Part shown: piece by piece, positions 28,001 to 32,682 of the stretch
Numbering within the stretch: position 1 is the first letter of the stretch
How the letters are laid out: each line of letters opens with the position of its first letter
Origin: a virus
IMG/VR virus record: IMGVR_UViG_3300042568_000857
Location: 1-61,843 of that record
Direction: 5' to 3' (one strand)
DNA length: 61,843 bases
Notes under the pieces: model-generated
The model's database searches: none
What the model was told of the DNA's origin: nothing
What the model saw: only the letters and a program-made list of their open reading frames with translations
Made by a program: the position numbers and the translations under genes

Positions 28001-28175
28001 CTAATGTGCCTGGCTCTTTCTTGGCCGAACTGGCGCGGCTAGTGGTCCTGTACCCCATTCGGCTTTGGGGCTGGCCTTGGCGGGCGTAGTCGAGTGCCGC
28101 TGGGTAGTTCCCAGGGGTTTCGCTCCATTGTTGTAGGCGACGGGGGTTGCGTAAAAGATCGGAGAGGCCGGGCAT
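10059..28175 (-). CDS. Giant polyvalent protein (6038 aa)
   Basis: One uninterrupted frame of 18.1 kb, 29% of the window. Rough modules by residue: coiled-coil rich 100-560; hydrophobic helices 650-760; a three-fold PIEAAAxAGLVAP-type repeat 920-985; inorganic-pyrophosphatase-like domain 1260-1385; zincin HEFIHK near 1787; Zn-ribbon (CEWCGK, GSECITHF) 2450-2500; a sliding-clamp-like end (FVLMPMRL) near 3170; DNA methyltransferase with EPSAGKGD and NPPF 4310-4480; ADP-ribosyltransferase-like modules 4525-4675 and 5110-5280; helix-turn-helix near 5020; hydrophobic stretch 5620-5725. Pro/Ala/Gln linkers separate them. Such phage polyvalent proteins are thought to be packaged and injected to protect or prime the incoming genome. 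It lies directly upstream of portal. Confidence 0.85.
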   Translation of the reverse strand: MPGLSDLLRNPRRLQQWSETPGNYPAALDYARQGQPQSRMGYRTTSRASSAKKEPGTLETGEYIEQIELPSGKLVKPATPSGRLVKAPGKSNLYLDPTTGEPYNADPSQPTGLRSAWNNARQVTKDGKVFKTISGVGEREIGVDPKVAEDATKAAAKREAENRRLAMAREKRPYNIDRVTGEPVPLQTDEEWAAAKQAKAAKLDESARVKRLKDQADVIDLEADRISLTAPKPAKEDEEAFNAAESALSQFAAGQDMEETAAKYAAAPATDEAGQQAKAAAENYLAYKDKVKPAKEAEKKVQELKLRALDIKEQIINPQKWKAGKTASLAALPDDDLVAEVKAQADIINEQEEQAVGTLDTITKGRNAIVAELNSFNEEFQSQAEQGLTAEEMAALDIQKARLEQSLADYDEHNGEAKAESDAALKAAADRRDVLAVAGTELEGRAAKQAEAAGQAKAKAETLAKAKPLYEGWAKGLYSDDWRTEEETPRLAQEAAKAGLDVASAKEALQTYRQLDWSNPRRDAKTGQPIAEEVRTLPDGNVTVNPTMWGDAEAYKKAVEASQGTPEGKAKALKAFPKLQEIHAEKAVEILSQSANIPGADNFMAWRERKIEEDQATQGKLGFARQSPAKQAIAYMEEMKNRSWFRKAGEQVGLGLLAGFQDIATQALGVGAMVTGSETLADLAAANTENTQSVVGAQNLEGSDTDYALRVMGMGARMTPAVAAMIAGAGAVGGGLGTAAVLAGGQTAGSMFADLYRTAKEDAGLSHGEAWRKAALPAALAGVISGLITKGMGPTGLERIFSDKAMQETARNTFKGLLGQFVKGAAEELPEEIADEYFTTILQESAASADPVATFKNFANTLPELAGVTALMGGAGALMQARRQAGTEGPGMAPPPEGEAPAMPVQPRPAGPAPTPAPETPTEQDPIEAAAVAGLVAPKRPNPIEAAAQAGLVAPIRPRPQDVAAAAEAGLTAPTAISKAIANQIAKFNPTGATPLPQSVAATAKRTGRPPAAVARHAAAGVVKIAQGQSLESLDIEEQEALGFVNKGGKITPDTKVTPLVYLYKDKPVLRNAAAEWLTDEAQEGLAAMVNLTEAERKAQIDAEEAKPAKKKAGQAKPAKAESTPQDSEVVITGGSLPSNTGANPVPATIQTPEPAPANEQDITPNADTQVGEAGPTEDGRQSQGGISSLETAPPQEAPPEPAPTGLSPAQEARATPEQKARAAKKAGKAKPPAAPVDQAAGQAATSSNNTLPEPTEAQKDAGNYQKGHTTIAGLNISIENAAGTKRRPEWGNLADHYGYIKGSIDNTGEQADVFIKPGTPKDYAGPVFVVTQNDPKTGKFDEFKSIIGYATPAEAEAAYRSNYTPDWKGFGGIQQMSLDEFKAGLADMTVQEKAQTQSRPQGGQTEEAGVSNVAPGEGSISPATATSLPQEPAQASQKEASQLVPAAKPPEQMTPEEYVEAKKPELEDVAVLEREFNDLPKDSNRRPRAERAIRSAREDNKAKEQRWKEDKGMWDRKHRRFIGDATEAQKPVSASAVDAYGIKLPEGYTREGDLYVYRPAPSPAPASQPAGQAEAEAADWTESDYQKSELLEREARRTDSPERLAEILKQSAGLPSEGRIANEVANRRIASDETFEAAAANVEANKMVQPTYWQAIRTKRQAQPAQPPRPATPEGRAEAALAEYEAEVRKALVGKPSKAAKDLAARKLDLAKRLRARLKAMAGAVDFDVYAKDLRAKSGELEVKPVGRKGSILFINPEKLINRLTAKHATTEAGREAMDVFILHEFIHKAAIGNMDGAKIIGLYNLLTPEAKAASKALYLADSGLTDFQQEGTAGKEFAAAHEWFAQLVEARLRGKISNQAEIEASQDPAFRDRLMALLRDFVAQLRDIAKLVTDKAEAARIEAEADAVQAIVADMATKAGLEIQTKDDKAAFYISEIRPTNRGQSIFEVGVDKDGDGRSERELRRSFRTLDEAMAYGESHGIRNATPKPWALIGNTHVTRKGDANITVQGKPGAYEVIDGAHTRKFQTLRDVRGYLDTHIFEGSDAYADQIAALPADEVAEMRVELEASDIFTLKAEAKKAGIELDKKATKPQVIDALMANAAQAKAGLEIQAGPEAAPQAAAKPASPDEALKVIDAAIRRYDERSRPYEGGQGIAVGAENANDRIAADALMSMKRAVRDGKDIDEALKIAIADAHEMVRNHNRKRPKDINWQRWEGTADSILTMTAANAKSAKPAASQPAPQAEPAQARQTDEADKALAEAFTGLFLPPSNQSSLRLPPQGSLEQTDLPRDRRDAMMKAASVLVDAGVKTPAELAARLDKLAPGGQLRQYSRAFWRLMTGFDSTLEEKPDWQAVYQASQAPVAGGPMGQAAAAATITKGQAEEVLKDSTLKDRPIKTYEMAVAANQVHMGTKISDWSAFPFTGEAQDGRPTQNLAGASEMQKAPTLFPNSNAQEHGNCEWCGKQPVKNFYFIKDDGKKWTLAVGSECITHFADKSGDEMAGEARQSLALATIQGITEARKTLSKEFSEIQPAGYGRTERVWRSPPARTLTDEAPDILGKITIESGAAAHSRWLNTKLEAAREWLARYAELMARPETKKRQIEWRARRIKEIETTLKLKNKPEWELASLEKKLEELRGEKAAMEGTTATPPPAVPTAADEIVARQRVEAARIKADDATAKREAAEATLAEAAPALPASVTPAQAEAVAEEVAMPYASPLAQFVGEWLGMNASQQSRVDMPQRVIRLAVNQADTEAVMQLVQDVGTKAADGQLLFNTPHQKIYNELREALRYTLRKGMGTEKDKVSTQLAALPDLTPPQTAAVAKEVAMPEPAKQAAPFDAAAAKGQKKFLLAEVAAAVKAAPKRADMTKEQKDTINDLEAQAARNWDSLSKEQREAYAGEHAATKADAERLIGYVTIEVPGDGTFTILNEKEALYRFQKKADKFPTTQARDDLPAKPTAQAPTAVPALKKAKTTADVVAAMFPMVSTDTTRGEGLQKVKGEGAYLWATNGRFAVRVEHENGGGKGQEAIVYDEKGNAQPWPEGEQNPTMEAIIPDDKAFTPYTLDTARWFSLMSQARAVIKDLPGETGTASKAVSLYRNPDGSLGSFASDVNRGDYAHNIQPEAQILAAYNPDYFQTILRVARNLGNEQIELRIQDDISPATLRAGNALFVLMPMRLNADTAPKATKPATPPPPTQAEPETPRPRIVGPHAITMNDVSDAYKLTDTEIDTAAAPVVDALKALATDITRLDKAGFPIRGGSVYTEAISGSKFTPAQLAAARIYAQRNNASSAIVDAIESAQGDWAARQAPPVTAEASPAAEPPAQPGQTREEVAEAARAFAAQDPSIPPPAPDDLETLQALRDRANHKPYKPDKLTPARLAVGIRAGWVTKTKEAKLTEKGSSQLSEWQQQQSAHDGALGALSDKLVDEAVSKWDRENDPTSWEAINAAKQAAAQPGQEAAPPAEPASIGQENVNAKHSREWSEVSTEGTMSNPRGTLRAAAIKSKTPSAPWYYQGDIRQLAFEQKAIVGGQSAATPEGAQTLKEYSAAVKDGWSYTNVKAGSYGTVYVFRKGDMVLTNAGAAALTDSTMKRPEDVPEGRGGSESNMTTRLAQYSARFVEWLQTLPESTLNSPVALSTKIRNDVLFKWVRIREPDQKPLEWRLTYLKEDGKADVQFFAPSLDELMKKAINFAVIERDMPFLERDRGYGYPEFKDAATVSEALAANGFAKPSQPAQAPAPEGQGGQVQPITGFDSARAFIAQLRKGEVTAEQVRTAWAQLKAQRPAILADLNKMKVDELLPMAGMSARKSDGKASIADSVLSTLDLYFNPDDSISYSYGGDFQTNKDNAMDEKVAKWTDEMIVEQAKARREAAEASKAAKEKALTNPETADEWDRFVWSTGRKAMSAEEVKEVLKLKSSQARNEAVRKKGESILTPEQLAAYDAVRGIDRKAQEQARTEAKSRVYGVNTGVEADIIETKHTQKGHDLFVVKLSERVERPVYDNLNAASKKLGGYYSSYSKGGAVPGFQFTSRAAAENFIAVSKGETVDQKEQIQERQEAKKSATASRLTAVADALDAKADGILNADRKTNTAKRAREAAGQEATARGMKAMAATMRNLAAAMESGEATHLDGVRMGTHVETLDGMARGAMSYWIRDRKMGMMEREKTEAGGPTAEMMDATRIPYPYLDKSTLMDLVAKGRETPGAKLLAERVAKIRMNENEGQAVTLRTDSELDDVKELAQKVTERGKPVWDTIKWKYETYDRLKAMGLTNLPSLRAALREFLQYRGQAAKEDPIKKMERELVGMKLPGFFPTPRAVIDEMVGIAGIEPGMKVLEPSAGKGDIAEAMQEAGAEVDAIELSSRLRDILTAKGVNVIDNDFTGVEPEPKYDAVVMNPPFENGQDIEHVEHAYKFLKPGGKLVAIMSAGPFYRQDKQATAFREWLDSVGGSHEAMPEGSFAGSDAFRQTGVRTEMVTITKPADEGQPAGLGLPPAGQAVTPAQDAEYLAAVAAGDLAKAQAMVDEAARKAGYDNPKVFRAETDDFDRYDMTIKKRGQSEEGVIFWTTNELVADSYMQDAKRKVSAYLKYNDPMVFDAGGSVKDRSFSKWVGWAQEDGNDAIVIRNVIDPLRLPWDKGNTGNELKGTLVGVFTPSQIKSADPVTRDESGEVIPLSERFNQQSNSILRNPPAPEGGPAASQEASQPEADEEADPDLAAFMAEQQRLAEEEAAAREALRNDPDAIDAMQASGKMSGRNLSKQFEYPEARAVYQALTAARDELGGPETVQLDKLRKWAKETFESDPEKYVQWAADMAEESKLLDVDEQAVLGQTFQFLTREARLTGDKNIRALLNKVGNYYLDTGTRLAQAMSARRDPLESPQERWTKALDIVFGPSEAVRRKLRILPTQAGKARRIASLEAQLAEVQGSRRADIEAALKTARAQETQEELLAKDDAESEKIKKAVLKNMGVTEDDLMLSGTDRVALQSAILDLPAVKEGLDAYKGKDNDGYNIMRLAFRGFSDEHIANALNLNQDDVGKFIHDATAAIIRPAVAAQVKAGTGFGGLIKAGFARLKKAVGLGLPPRQAGQAALDKEYMDAVEAGDMEKAQRMVDEAASRAAYGETVFHGTAAKEAFTVFKDYLPNFFTTSEEYATGYTGKGGGKGRVLKLFFKSSKPLDTRTPSGRKVFNEEFLPWVRAKGWQKDRFGEGAELPENELVDFTKADLLFPFLKHLQRSGDTRFDSYLVDERFGDYPPSFVPINPSQIKSADPVTRDESGQVIPLSERFNPASDSILRLPPKPIEAQPALLGGKRQTVADVTSEVNRVMAYALQSAKARNSGKLMSKVVMTPSGQRVRVFVPFDPDDMANYYAFAREYTAAKASAFDKVYEYWINWPLLSGPQTQVANITGNAAQVAWHYTGQRLAEATLNLAYQDPNAPQFREFKHILKGFWLGIGPAFEMARQTFLTEGDTIRHKYLGQPLEIDVVDGDLDKVGNIRASVGGQAGRISRLPGRVLRFTDAFFKTAIMYAEASAVAYRRAHVEAKRQGLKGQARAAFIDTEIANTLNDTSSAVWGDVMKTAEDLLFQGNNSATEFVDTVLGGYKGIKDLEKLLAEAEAKGDSDAVAELNKRIRARKFIGSLMRWIFPFQRTPTNIVRTGIKKAGGSAISLLYGLTRAGWLAMGKDGVPMIKSYPKAMQIKDASETLLAGLGWLALASMLEGDDNDDEKPVLLVGTRSHSLKERAATDQFLRKYGGENSIVWQDGKGKVLGSLPFGRYEPAATTLTTWIDAYRNYQEVKRLKSQGENASYSTYMLSSLVSSMEDKSFLQGFANAMQFVRDVEEKRENPDQSAGVKMLMNNVIPNLIKQPLRNMDDVLRERTTAGPGYAALPNPTIAPKLPVFAAQPKISTTGERLPKAFTPPARLLFQANTKVTPQPDALLYRANRLHPTKRWSPQPLQRDDYTADPPGKAKPVPITDPAKKRQFAELAGRLYAANAAKVTAKAMPSEKATPGESLIKAFKKAREDAMAAARAQAHAMGLHKATATP
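12333..12411 (-). repeat. Duplicated segment in giant gene, copy B
   Basis: Encodes SQIKSADPVTRDESGQVIPL at the end of the second ADP-ribosyltransferase-like module. A run of over 40 nt here is identical to copy A at 14150-14227, which points to a recent duplication or gene conversion inside the gene. Confidence 0.75.
14150..14227 (-). repeat. Duplicated segment in giant gene, copy A
   Basis: Encodes SQIKSADPVTRDESGEVIPL at the end of the first ADP-ribosyltransferase-like module; near-identical to copy B. The matching upstream segments (AGDLAKAQAMVDEAA versus AGDMEKAQRMVDEAA) show the whole module was duplicated. Confidence 0.75.
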
Positions 28176-28291
28176 TCCAGAGGATTACCTGATAACGGCG
28201 CGGGTGTCAATTGTACATCACCTGTGCAGATACACGAGCCTTGCCAAAGGCTTCGGCCAGCGGACCAGCATTTTGGGCAAAGTGGTTTCAT
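28001..28291 (-). CDS. Possible small Cys-rich protein overlapping the giant gene start
   Basis: 96 aa starting MKPLCPKCWSAG, with C-x2-C then C-x-C (CPKC ... CIC), a possible zinc knuckle. The ATG overlaps the HNH-2 stop as ATGA, the coupling used by real genes here. Its last 58 codons overlap the start of the giant gene in another frame, which is unusual for this genome. Either the gene is real with an embedded downstream start, or it is a degenerate remnant truncated by the giant gene. Confidence 0.4.
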   Translation of the reverse strand: MKPLCPKCWSAGRSLWQGSCICTGDVQLTPAPLSGNPLECPASPIFYATPVAYNNGAKPLGTTQRHSTTPAKASPKAEWGTGPLAAPVRPRKSQAH

Positions 28292-28833
28292 AGATGCCGC
28301 CAAACATATCTGCGCAAGATGTTTCCAATCGTGGACTGTGATACATTAAACTGCTTAGCAAGCTGACGTTGCGAAAACCTCTCACTGGAAGGTGAACGTA
28401 TTGCTATAACTTGATCGGAAGTGAGTGTAGTACAACCATGATCCTCGCCACGGCATAGTTTTTCTGGCTTTGTATGGCTTCCATCACGCTTTTTTGCGGC
28501 CATATCACGCATATTTTCCTTGTGGCTACCCAAGAAAAGGTGAGATGGGTTTACACAGGCCGGATTATCGCAGCGATGGCAGACGCAAAGGTTAGTATTT
28601 TCTCCATTCTTAATAACCCACGCAATACGGTGCGCTTGGAGTAATTTAATCCCAACTCTCATTTGCCCATACCCTTTTCGATCTCCACTCGCCATCCATA
28701 TCCAGCACGGGCTTTCCATGTGTGGCTGAGTTGGTCCGTCTTTGTTGATCTTAGCCCAAAAATTCGCCTCTTGGGCGGGCGTGAGCTTGATTTCGTTGCG
28801 TGCCAATGGCACGGTAGCAGTAGCTTCGTTCAT
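28288..28833 (-). CDS. HNH endonuclease HNH-2
   Basis: 181 aa from the ATG at 28833 (MNEATATVP); a longer in-frame start lies upstream of the hairpin and is unlikely. The N-terminal FWAKINKDGPTQPHMESPCW is the family hallmark. [20 protein letters not shown] is the HNH metal site with zinc cysteines. The C-terminal SQRQLAKQFNVSQSTIGNI is a helix-turn-helix for DNA recognition. It is visibly AT-richer than the late genes around it, which fits a mobile gene. It sits between virion-type genes and the giant gene with its own promoter-hairpin leader. Confidence 0.88.
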   Translation of the reverse strand: MNEATATVPLARNEIKLTPAQEANFWAKINKDGPTQPHMESPCWIWMASGDRKGYGQMRVGIKLLQAHRIAWVIKNGENTNLCVCHRCDNPACVNPSHLFLGSHKENMRDMAAKKRDGSHTKPEKLCRGEDHGCTTLTSDQVIAIRSPSSERFSQRQLAKQFNVSQSTIGNILRRYVWRHL

Positions 28834-28922
28834 AGTCGTATATGGATTGAGGTTAGCGCCACCGTCCTGCTGAATACAGGCGGTGGCGTGTTCATGCATA
28901 CACCAATGCGCGGCTTAATCAA
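28834..28922 (-). promoter_or_regulatory. HNH-2 leader: promoter plus 5' hairpin
   Basis: Minus strand: -35 TTGATT (28917-28922), 16-nt spacer, -10 TATGCA (28895-28900). Six nt later is a hairpin (28857-28888): outer stem CGCCACCG/CGGTGGCG, inner stem CCTG/CAGG around the 7-nt loop TATTCAG. CTAACCTCAATCC and the ATG follow. The outer stem differs from HNH-1, yet pairing is complete. Confidence 0.7.
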
Positions 28923-28944
28923 GCCCAAACAGCCGGGCCATGTC

Positions 28945-29427
28945 CTACTTCACAACCAGCGTCCCACGACGCCTTGCCTTGCGGGCCATGTCCATCAGCC
29001 CGGCGGGCTCGGTCATGGCGACCGTCTCGGCCACCTTCTGGCCTGCCGGGCGGGCCATGCTCATGGGTGTAGAGCGGGCGGGCTTCTTGGGGGTGTAGGC
29101 GGTGGGGGCGGTGTAATCGGCGCGCTTTTTCCGAGTGATTGTTCCGGCATTATCCATTGCAACATCGGAGCCCATGTCTGCGGCCTCTTCGTTGTAGGTG
29201 TCCTTGGTTTCCTCAAAGGTGCCCTCATGCTTGGCTTTAGCAACACGCTGGGCGCGCTGCCGGGCAGCTTGGATGCTGCGGCCATCTTCGTAAAGATGGT
29301 CTTGAGATTCGTAAAGGCGTTGGTTTGCCCTGGCCCTAGCCTGATCTGCCCCGCCTTGGGCTAGGCGGGAGTAGCCAAGGATCTGGCGGCGGCCTTTGCT
29401 ATTGTAGCCTTCGGCGTCGTATTTCAT
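28945..29427 (-). CDS. Small basic virion-region protein
   Basis: 160 aa, Ala/Arg/Lys-rich, starting MKYDAEGYNSKGRRQILGYSR, probably helical and non-membrane. It is coupled to the previous gene by a TAATG overlap and shares that gene's Ala/Gln/Arg character. Location between terminase and the giant gene suggests an internal virion or assembly protein. Unrecognised. Confidence 0.55.
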   Translation of the reverse strand: MKYDAEGYNSKGRRQILGYSRLAQGGADQARARANQRLYESQDHLYEDGRSIQAARQRAQRVAKAKHEGTFEETKDTYNEEAADMGSDVAMDNAGTITRKKRADYTAPTAYTPKKPARSTPMSMARPAGQKVAETVAMTEPAGLMDMARKARRRGTLVVK

Positions 29428-29984
29428 TAGCGTCCGATCTTGGGGGCTGAGATTGGTTTGCGGGCTGATCCTGCCGCCGGGTTGCGAGCAAGGCTGGCTT
29501 GGTTAGCGGCAATCTGCTGCTGTAGGCGGAGATTTTCTGGATCGGCGGCAACGCGGGCCTGCGCCAAGCCCATCTGGGCCTTTTTGCGGGCGGCTGCATT
29601 GGCGGCGGCAAGGCCTCCTGTAGCCTGATTTAGCGTCATACCACGACGGCCAGAGCCTCCTCGGGCGATACCTCCGCCGGGCTGGCGCTTGCTTCCGGCT
29701 TGGCTGAGGGCGTACTGGAAGGCAGTTTGCCCGGCTGCCCGGTTCTGTTCGGCTTCGTAGTCCTGGGCGTCGGCCTCGACCTCGGCGGTAGCAAGGTTGG
29801 TCTGGGCGGTGAGTTGGCCTTTGAGTTGGGCGAGCCCCTGTTGCTGCAACTGTGCCCAGAACCGCTTCCCCTCGGGGCTGGCTGAGTCCACCCACCTGCC
29901 TGAAACAGGGTTAAAAACCTTCGATCCGCTGCCGGACGATTGATTGACGTTTGCTTGGTATCCGGTGCTGGTATAATCGGCCAT
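29427..29984 (-). CDS. Ala/Gln/Gly-rich virion-region protein
   Basis: 185 aa. The N-terminus is Ser/Gly/Asn-rich (YQANVNQSSGSGSKVFNP). The centre is a long Gln/Ala helix likely to form a coiled coil (LQQQGLAQLKGQLTAQTNLATAEVEADAQ is cut here into LQQQGLAQLKGQL and later parts). A Gly/Arg patch follows. The start follows a G-poor CTCACTCTCACCACA leader typical of this genome. It may be an internal core or ejection-type protein; this is inference from composition and position. Confidence 0.5.
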   Translation of the reverse strand: MADYTSTGYQANVNQSSGSGSKVFNPVSGRWVDSASPEGKRFWAQLQQQGLAQLKGQLTAQTNLATAEVEADAQDYEAEQNRAAGQTAFQYALSQAGSKRQPGGGIARGGSGRRGMTLNQATGGLAAANAAARKKAQMGLAQARVAADPENLRLQQQIAANQASLARNPAAGSARKPISAPKIGR

Positions 29985-30001
29985 TGTGGTGAGAGTGAGA
30001 G

Positions 30002-32434
30002 TTAAAAGAGTTTTCGCCTCTGCCTCTCAAAAAGCAAGCCCGTATTTTCGTCCCCTCGATACCCTCCACCGCTGTGCTCCGGGGCCAGCCTGCCCGCCTG
30101 CATGGCTGTGGCAGCTAGGCCAAGCGTCCAGACACCAAGGGCCGCCACGTCTAGCCAGTGCTGGGCATAGCCTGACAGCACCTCAAACCCGCCTTGCTCG
30201 GTGGCGGTGATGCCGCCCATCTGCCGGAGCACGGTCGGGCACCACATCTCAACGGCCCCATCGCGCCAAAGCTCCTGCAACACTGCGTAGGCCTGTGCCC
30301 GTTCCTCGGCCCCGAACTCATGGCCGGGCTTTCTGATGGCCGTGGCCTGCCCCACCCGGCGCTCAGCTAGGCTCTGCTGCCGGGCTGCCACGCCCACGCC
30401 CTGCTCGCGTAGCTTCTCTACCGCGCCGGGGATGCTGACGACATCGGCCACCACGGGCACCATGCCGTAGTAGGTTGAGGCCATGCTTGCCCACGAAAGT
30501 AGCTTGTCCTGATTGATACCGCCCTCGTCCACACAGGCCGCCACCATCTTGGCTGGCCTTTCGGCGCTGGCGTTCCTGTCCCAGCCTGCCGCCCGCCACA
30601 CGGCCAAGGCTCCGTTGATGACGGCGACGATGTAGCGCGGGCCTTGCAATGGCGTCTCCCACACTCTTAGCCAGCCGCCTGCATCGTGCCGGGCTGCCAC
30701 ATGCGCCCAAGTCGTGCCTGCCCGGTCCAAGGCCATGAGGGTGGGCAAGTGCTCGGGTAGGCTGGCCGTGGCGGCCTGGAGGCGAGTTGGGTCGAAGTAA
30801 AGGTTAGCCATGATGCCGTTGCTTGTGTGTGGTAGATGTCCTTCCATAAACGCCTCCGAAACATACCTAGCACAATCTGAGCAATGTGAACTCCAATCGG
30901 CTACGATGTCATCCATGAACTTGTTTTCCTTCGTCGGGTCCGGCTTGCGGCGGTAGGCGGCTATGGATTCAAGTAGAAAAGCGCATTTCTTGTCGTCAAT
31001 CCAGACGGATTTCTTGAGCAGGCCGGTGAAATGGTTGATGCCCAGCCACTTGTTGCCCGTCTGCTTGAGCTGCACCACACGGCCTGACACGCCTTGAGCT
31101 TTTAGCTCAGCCTCAAACTCGGCAAAGTAGGTCTTGCCGTTCTTCTGTCTCTGCCCGGCGTCGTGTGGCAGGTAGTGAGTGCCGTAGCGGTAGCCCTTTT
31201 CTTTGAGCAGGCGCACGCGGTCGGCCACCTCGCCGCCTTCAATCTCGGCGTCTAGGTCGATGAACCGGCGTTGTTCGTGGTCGTGCTGAACGTAGAGGCA
31301 AGGCGAGTTTTCCGGCGCTCCCAAATCCCAGAAAGTATCCACCTCCAAGTCCGGCCTGTAGGCCACCTCTCCCACGCGCCCGGCGGCCTTAGCCATGCCA
31401 AGGGCGGCCCCCCAGATTGAGCCCTCAATGTTGGCGTTCCAACACTCATGTATGTTTGTCGGGTAAATAAACTGTGCCTCATGGTGGTAGATGTCCAAGG
31501 CCTCCTCCTGATACCAGTACATCTGGTCGTCATCCAGTGTGTCCTCTGTGCCTTCCAGAGCCTTGGCAAAGTAAGCCCGCACCTCTGGCCGGATCAGGCT
31601 AGGCTCGGCGCATGGCAGGCGGCGGGCGGCGATGACGTACCATGGGAAGAATAGAACGCGGGGAGTGCGGGGAGTGCATTTGTCGCGGGCAAGCGGTAGG
31701 CCGGTGTGCGGGTCGAGGCCCTTCTTAGCGATGCCCCACACGTCGCCGCTCTTGCCGCCATACCATGTACTCTCGATGATGCGGATGCCCTCGGCGGCGG
31801 CTGGCCATGCTCCGCGCAGATACTCGGCAGACATGGCCGGGTGCTTGGCGGCCAGCTCGGCCCATTCTGACATCCAGAGGATCTGGTTTGTGCCGCCTCG
31901 GGCCTTTTGACCTGCGTAGAAGGTGCTCTTGCTGGTGGCGTCGTCGCCGTGCTGGATGGTGAAGATGCCGGGCGAAAGGCTTTTTTTAATGGTCGTCCAG
32001 GCTCCTTTCAGGGCTTCGGGCAGACGCTCGAAGGCAAAGAACACTTTTTCATCTAGTTTGCGGTCAGCGTTTGGGATGTCGATGTCACAAAGCGAACACT
32101 GCACCGACGAGCCAAAAAGGATGGTGTCGAGCACGATCAAAGCAATAACCGTGCTCATGCGGACTTGGCGGGCCTTGGGCACCACTAGCGTTCGGCTGCC
32201 GTGAATGTAGATTTCCTCCAACACCACCAACTGCTGCGGCGTCGGGTGGAACTCGATAGGCTCGCCATCCTCCGAACGGATCTTGTAAATGCCGCCACAA
32301 GTCAGCCGCCAAAACGGATCACCAAAGTTAGCGAACACCTCCGCCTCATCCAGCCCTAGGCCAGCCGCCAGCCCGGCAAGGTCTGGCCCGGCTGGGCAGG
32401 CAGGCTCAGGGCTTGGCGGGCGGGCGGCTGGCAT
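30002..32434 (-). CDS. terL: Terminase large subunit with a second nuclease-like domain
   Basis: 810 aa, long for a large terminase (usually about 450-650). The ATPase has a deviant Walker A, KARQVRMST (residues 87-95), of the Terminase_6-like KARQxGxST type. The Walker B position reads ILWMSEWAE (Glu190). A first RNase H-like nuclease fits Asp370 (FWDLG), Asp425 (LPHDAG) and the Asp cluster at 508-513. A second similar pattern follows: Asp570 (LMALDRAG), Asp636 (AACVDEGG), Asp762 (HWLDVAALG). The enzyme pumps and cuts DNA during packaging. TAATG overlap with the DUF3310 gene. Confidence 0.8.
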   Translation of the reverse strand: MPAARPPSPEPACPAGPDLAGLAAGLGLDEAEVFANFGDPFWRLTCGGIYKIRSEDGEPIEFHPTPQQLVVLEEIYIHGSRTLVVPKARQVRMSTVIALIVLDTILFGSSVQCSLCDIDIPNADRKLDEKVFFAFERLPEALKGAWTTIKKSLSPGIFTIQHGDDATSKSTFYAGQKARGGTNQILWMSEWAELAAKHPAMSAEYLRGAWPAAAEGIRIIESTWYGGKSGDVWGIAKKGLDPHTGLPLARDKCTPRTPRVLFFPWYVIAARRLPCAEPSLIRPEVRAYFAKALEGTEDTLDDDQMYWYQEEALDIYHHEAQFIYPTNIHECWNANIEGSIWGAALGMAKAAGRVGEVAYRPDLEVDTFWDLGAPENSPCLYVQHDHEQRRFIDLDAEIEGGEVADRVRLLKEKGYRYGTHYLPHDAGQRQKNGKTYFAEFEAELKAQGVSGRVVQLKQTGNKWLGINHFTGLLKKSVWIDDKKCAFLLESIAAYRRKPDPTKENKFMDDIVADWSSHCSDCARYVSEAFMEGHLPHTSNGIMANLYFDPTRLQAATASLPEHLPTLMALDRAGTTWAHVAARHDAGGWLRVWETPLQGPRYIVAVINGALAVWRAAGWDRNASAERPAKMVAACVDEGGINQDKLLSWASMASTYYGMVPVVADVVSIPGAVEKLREQGVGVAARQQSLAERRVGQATAIRKPGHEFGAEERAQAYAVLQELWRDGAVEMWCPTVLRQMGGITATEQGGFEVLSGYAQHWLDVAALGVWTLGLAATAMQAGRLAPEHSGGGYRGDENTGLLFERQRRKLF

Positions 32435-32682
32435 TAGGCGTATTCGAGAGCAAGAATCAATTCAAGCTCATGGATGGCTTTACGGATGTCCTCGGCCTTG
32501 CCTTTGGCTCTGTGGCGGCATAGGCGCTTGATGACGCAGCCCTCTAGGAAAGTGAGCTTGTTGGCGGTGATGAACTCAACTGGCTGAATTGCCAGCGTGG
32601 CGTAGTGGCTGCCGCCCTCTTGCCTGCCTAGCGGCGGCTTGGCGGCCCCGGCTTGGCCTTTGGGGTCGGTGCCCGTAATCAT
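32434..32682 (-). CDS. DUF3310 family protein
   Basis: 82 aa. The segment HYATLAIQPVEFITANKL followed by LEGCVIKRLCRHRAKG and the DIRKAIHELE helix is the DUF3310 (SaV-like) signature, a helical fold related to MazG-type and nucleotide-handling proteins. Often annotated as nucleotide kinase, but activity is unproven. ATGA overlap with the upstream gene and TAATG overlap with terL tie it to packaging expression. Confidence 0.8.
   Translation of the reverse strand: MITGTDPKGQAGAAKPPLGRQEGGSHYATLAIQPVEFITANKLTFLEGCVIKRLCRHRAKGKAEDIRKAIHELELILALEYA

Noticed and set aside
10100-28100. Many long open frames on the plus strand and in other minus frames across the giant gene
   Set aside because: They are mirror frames of a GC-rich Ala/Gly-coding gene. 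They lack family motifs, start contexts and coupling, while the 6038-codon frame is continuous with recognisable domains.
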